From Armatimonadetes bacterium UBA1398 (GTDB lineage Bacteria > Armatimonadota > Zipacnadia > UBA1398): a DNA stretch of 64,000 nucleotides. The notes below the pieces were generated by a model that was given only the letters and a program-made list of their open reading frames with translations, ran no database searches and had not been told where the DNA came from. The translations under genes and the position numbers were made by a program. Each line of letters begins with the position of its first letter. The stretch's first letter is position 1. The stretch covers positions 72,934 to 136,933 of the forward strand of contig DBQI01000026.1 of NCBI GenBank assembly GCA_002305165.1, written 5' to 3'. Of this stretch, positions 61,436 to 64,000 are shown one piece after another.

Positions 61436-62086
61436 ATGCCTGAGCCGGCACCTCCTGGTGGCAATGAAGGCGCGGGCCGTGCGGCCCTACATGCCGGCTT
61501 GGATGCCCGGCCCGTGTGGGTGAGAGCCGCGCGTATCGCCCTGGTGGTTGTGCTGATGCCGGTGGCGTTAGGCCTCGCCGCGTGGCCGATGCTGGTTGCG
61601 GGGGGATACAGACCCTACTGGATGGACTCCGCGGCCATGGGGCCGGCCATCCCGCAGGGCAAGCTCCTGCTACTGATCTTCCACAAGGAGGTCGAACCGG
61701 AAGTGGGGCGGGCCTACGCGGTGCGCGTAGGCTCACGCGAGGGGGGCCTGCCACTCCTGAAGGTGCGTCGAATCGTGGCTCTGGAGGGGGACACGGTCTC
61801 GCTGGAGGGCGGCCACCTGCGCCGCAACGGTGAGTTGGTCGCCGAGGGGTACGCTGAGATCACGCCCGGCGGAGTCGATCCGCTCCCTCACAGCGGCGGA
61901 GCAACGCCTGAGCGGATCTCCCTACACGACGGCTCCAAAGTGAGTGTGGATGTGGATGAGGCGGGAGTGACGATCCCGAAGGGCTATGTCATGACGCTTC
62001 CGGACGATCGGTCCAGGATCCAGTCTACAATGGAGCCCTGGCTCATCAAGAAGGGCCATATCTATGCGGAGGTGTTCGGGCATTGA
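61436..62086 (+). CDS. Signal peptidase I-like protein lacking catalytic residues
   Basis: A 216-residue protein with one membrane helix (about 30-55) and a domain like signal peptidase I. In place of the Ser-Met motif it has MDSAAMGPAIPQGK, where Ala67 occupies the nucleophile position. In place of Lys-Arg before VGLPGD it has VRRIVALEGD, with Arg111 at the general-base position, and the GDNR box reads LPDDRSR. The fold is recognisable but the usual Ser-Lys pair is gone, so it is probably a pseudoenzyme or uses nearby Ser65/Lys109. Its stop overlaps the start of the M28 peptidase gene. Confidence 0.72.
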   Translation: MPEPAPPGGNEGAGRAALHAGLDARPVWVRAARIALVVVLMPVALGLAAWPMLVAGGYRPYWMDSAAMGPAIPQGKLLLLIFHKEVEPEVGRAYAVRVGSREGGLPLLKVRRIVALEGDTVSLEGGHLRRNGELVAEGYAEITPGGVDPLPHSGGATPERISLHDGSKVSVDVDEAGVTIPKGYVMTLPDDRSRIQSTMEPWLIKKGHIYAEVFGH

Positions 62087-63840
62087 CGTCTAGACTCGCC
62101 TCGTTCGGTTCGCGGTTGCCTCGGGAGAACGGAGGCAACCGATGTGCTGCCCTCAGAGCTCTGGCGATTGGCGTCGCCATCCTCTCCCTGGCTGGAGTGG
62201 CGAACGCCGAGGTGCTCGAAGCGGAGTTGCGCCGTGACGTCCGTTACCTCGCTTCCGACGAGCTTGCCGGGCGGTTCACCGGCAGTGCGGGGCACTGGAA
62301 GGCCGCTCAGTACATCGCTGATCGCTTCCAGCGTCTAGGGCTAAGCGCCGTCGGCGGCGACGGGTACCTTCAGCACTTCGGCTTCCCACAGTCGGTCGCC
62401 ATGGGGGACAGCACGTGTCTCACCTGGGGGGACGCGTCGTGGAGCCAGCCATCGGACGTGCTCCCCTTGGGCCACAGCGCTGCGGGGGGCGCCGAGGGCG
62501 AGATCGTCTTCGTGGGGTACGGCGCCGACACGCTGAACTCGGAGAAAGGGAGCCACGAGGCTGACCTCACGGGCAGGATCGCCTTGGTGCTGTCCGGTGC
62601 CCCTGACGAGCCCTCCGGCCGCGCGACCGGCGGCACAGGCACAACGTCCAGAGCGAAGGTTGCCGAGGCAGCCAACCAGGGAGCGGCTGCGGTCATTCTA
62701 GTCAGGACCAACAAGGATGGGCCAGACGACGTGCCGCTGCCTTTCGACCCGACCAGCAGGGGAGGTTCGATCCCAGCTGTCGCTCTCAGCCGTTCGGCGG
62801 CACTGGAGTGCCTCGGCGCTGAATGGGAGTCCGTTTTCGCCGAGGACCCCGACGCCATAGCCCAGCGGCTGGGCAAGACCGTGGGCCACGGAACGATTCA
62901 TGCTGACCTTCGCGAGATTCGCACCGAGACGGCCAACGTTGCCGGCTTACTGCGTGGCAGTGACCCCGACTTGATGTGGGAGTACGTGGTGGTCGGCGCA
63001 CACTATGACCACATCGGCATCGCGCGCGACGGACGCGTGAATAACGGCGCGGACGACAATGCTTCCGGCGTCTCTGGTCTCCTTGCCCTCGCTCAGGAGT
63101 TCGCGGCTCGTCGGGATCGGCCCCGACGGTCCATCCTCTTCATCGCCTTCAGTGGTGAGGAGCTAGGTCTGCTTGGATCGCGCCACTACGTAGCCAACCC
63201 TCTGGTGCCGCTCATAGGGACGCGCGCGATGATCAACCTCGACATGGTCGGGCGGCTGAGGAACAACACCGTGATGGTCTTGGGTGCGGATAGCGGCTCA
63301 GGCATGGCAGACCTGGTGGAGCACGCCGCCCTCGAGCGTGGGATCGATGTGACCTTCGGCGGTAGGGCGCCAGCCGGCAGCGACCATGTTCCGTTCCTTG
63401 GTTCGAGTATCCCATCAGTCTTCATGTTCACCGGGACGCACCCGCAGTACCACACTCCTGATGACGATTGGCAGCTCCTGAACTACGTGGGCATGAGCCA
63501 GGTATTGAACATGACGGCGGACCTCCTGGAGGCCCTGGCCAATGCGGACTCAGTGCCAACCTGGGTGCCCCCGCCTCAGCGAGGCTTTCTAGGTGTGGTC
63601 CCGACGCAGTCCCGTGCGGTCGGATTCACCATTGCCAGCGTCGTAGCGGGCAGCGCTGCAGCCAAGGCGGGGCTTGTGGCGGGTGACGTTATCAAGGAGT
63701 TCAATGGAAAGCCCGTCGAGAACGCCGCGGCTCTTATCCGCGCGCTGTCGCGCCTCTCCGCCGGCGCCGAGGTGAGTCTGGTCGTGGAGCGCGGCGAGGA
63801 ACGCTACCAGTGTACCGCGACCCTGGGCCCAGCGCCCTAG
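62083..63840 (+). CDS. Secreted M28 zinc aminopeptidase with PDZ domain
   Basis: A 585-residue exported peptidase. It has a signal peptide (ALAIGVAILSLAGVANA), a PA-type insert (about 120-260), an M28 catalytic domain with HYDHIG (His307), GADDNASG, the catalytic GEELG, NLDMVGR and QYHTPDD, and a C-terminal PDZ domain (about 495-580, GFLGVVPTQ onward). The start is TTG 62083, overlapping the preceding stop. The partner immediately upstream is the signal-peptidase-like protein, hinting at a joint role in handling exported peptides. Confidence 0.92.
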   Translation: MTSRLASFGSRLPRENGGNRCAALRALAIGVAILSLAGVANAEVLEAELRRDVRYLASDELAGRFTGSAGHWKAAQYIADRFQRLGLSAVGGDGYLQHFGFPQSVAMGDSTCLTWGDASWSQPSDVLPLGHSAAGGAEGEIVFVGYGADTLNSEKGSHEADLTGRIALVLSGAPDEPSGRATGGTGTTSRAKVAEAANQGAAAVILVRTNKDGPDDVPLPFDPTSRGGSIPAVALSRSAALECLGAEWESVFAEDPDAIAQRLGKTVGHGTIHADLREIRTETANVAGLLRGSDPDLMWEYVVVGAHYDHIGIARDGRVNNGADDNASGVSGLLALAQEFAARRDRPRRSILFIAFSGEELGLLGSRHYVANPLVPLIGTRAMINLDMVGRLRNNTVMVLGADSGSGMADLVEHAALERGIDVTFGGRAPAGSDHVPFLGSSIPSVFMFTGTHPQYHTPDDDWQLLNYVGMSQVLNMTADLLEALANADSVPTWVPPPQRGFLGVVPTQSRAVGFTIASVVAGSAAAKAGLVAGDVIKEFNGKPVENAAALIRALSRLSAGAEVSLVVERGEERYQCTATLGPAP

Positions 63841-63943
63841 CCCGTATCATTCATGAGTGCTCGTTCATGGTTTGTTTGCTGGCTGTGTAGCGGTCACCTG
63901 TCCGTTGCGTTGGTGGTGGTCCGTTCAGCGAGATGTGGCAGGC

Positions 63944-64000
63944 ATGGAGGACTGGCTCGCCGTCGGCGGCTTGGCTGCTCTCTGGGTTCTGCCGCTCGCT
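63944..64000 (+). CDS. Start of a membrane or exported protein, cut by the window end
   Basis: A frame from ATG 63944 runs open to the right edge and encodes MEDWLAVGGLAALWVLPLA, which looks like the start of a hydrophobic segment. No strong Shine-Dalgarno sequence is visible. The 103 bases before it are relatively AT-rich for the window. It may be a real gene, but too little is present to be sure. Confidence 0.4.
   Translation, partial: MEDWLAVGGLAALWVLPLA

Overview
The window is GC-rich bacterial chromosomal DNA, densely coded on both strands, with no phage, insertion sequence, integrase or CRISPR array that I can see. Many genes start with TTG or GTG behind good GGAGG-type ribosome binding sites. 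A KdsC-type phosphatase, an ExbB/ExbD pair and twin-arginine-exported Gfo/Idh/MocA proteins point to a diderm bacterium. The sugar-catabolic families and the MoxR/DUF58/DUF4350/DUF4129/transglutaminase set are typical of Armatimonadota, Planctomycetota and related groups. This placement is an inference from gene content; no rRNA gene is present.

Layout. 1-7.7 kb: a cut-off transglutaminase membrane protein, ribosomal protein S20, a UroD-like protein overlapping endonuclease IV, then PspA, a Ycf46-like AAA ATPase and a sensory-rhodopsin-transducer-family protein. 7.8-15 kb: carbohydrate degradation (GH78 rhamnosidase, ceramidase-like protein, GH127 arabinofuranosidase with a LamG domain). 15.1-21 kb: valS behind an apparent ribosome-mediated attenuator, then a paired M16 protease operon. 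21-25.6 kb: a fused GlcD-GlcE oxidase and a soluble histidine kinase. 25.7-34.9 kb: a long plus-strand run (rpiB, glyA, WecA/TagO-like transferase, KdsC-like phosphatase, metallophosphatase, small membrane protein, GT-C-like membrane protein, pyrE, mutS2). 34.9-41.6 kb: minus-strand MoxR/DUF58/DUF4350/DUF4129 cluster with a zinc-ribbon membrane protein and a secreted phosphodiesterase. 41.7-49.3 kb: three Gfo/Idh/MocA dehydrogenases, a TIM-barrel epimerase, an aldo/keto reductase and a TolB-like lipoprotein. 49.3-54.9 kb: a minus-strand run of iolB, two TIM-barrel isomerases, ackA and an R3H ATPase. 55-64 kb: a hybrid kinase, a NIL-domain protein coupled to a prenyl synthase, an acetyltransferase, six tRNA genes, a TauE permease, ExbB/ExbD, a signal-peptidase-like protein lacking its catalytic residues, and an M28 protease.

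The standout is the valS leader (15088-15279). It has a near-consensus promoter, a 23-codon leader peptide with a Val-Val-Ser-Val run, and four short segments that can pair as 1:2, 2:3 or 3:4, where 3:4 is an intrinsic terminator with six T. This is the geometry of a trp/phe-type attenuator, here apparently sensing charged tRNA-Val ahead of valyl-tRNA synthetase. Other notable points are a perfect 13-bp hairpin with the Shine-Dalgarno sequence in its loop and the start codon of an aldo/keto reductase in its stem, a probable CTG start codon, and a signal peptidase pseudoenzyme.
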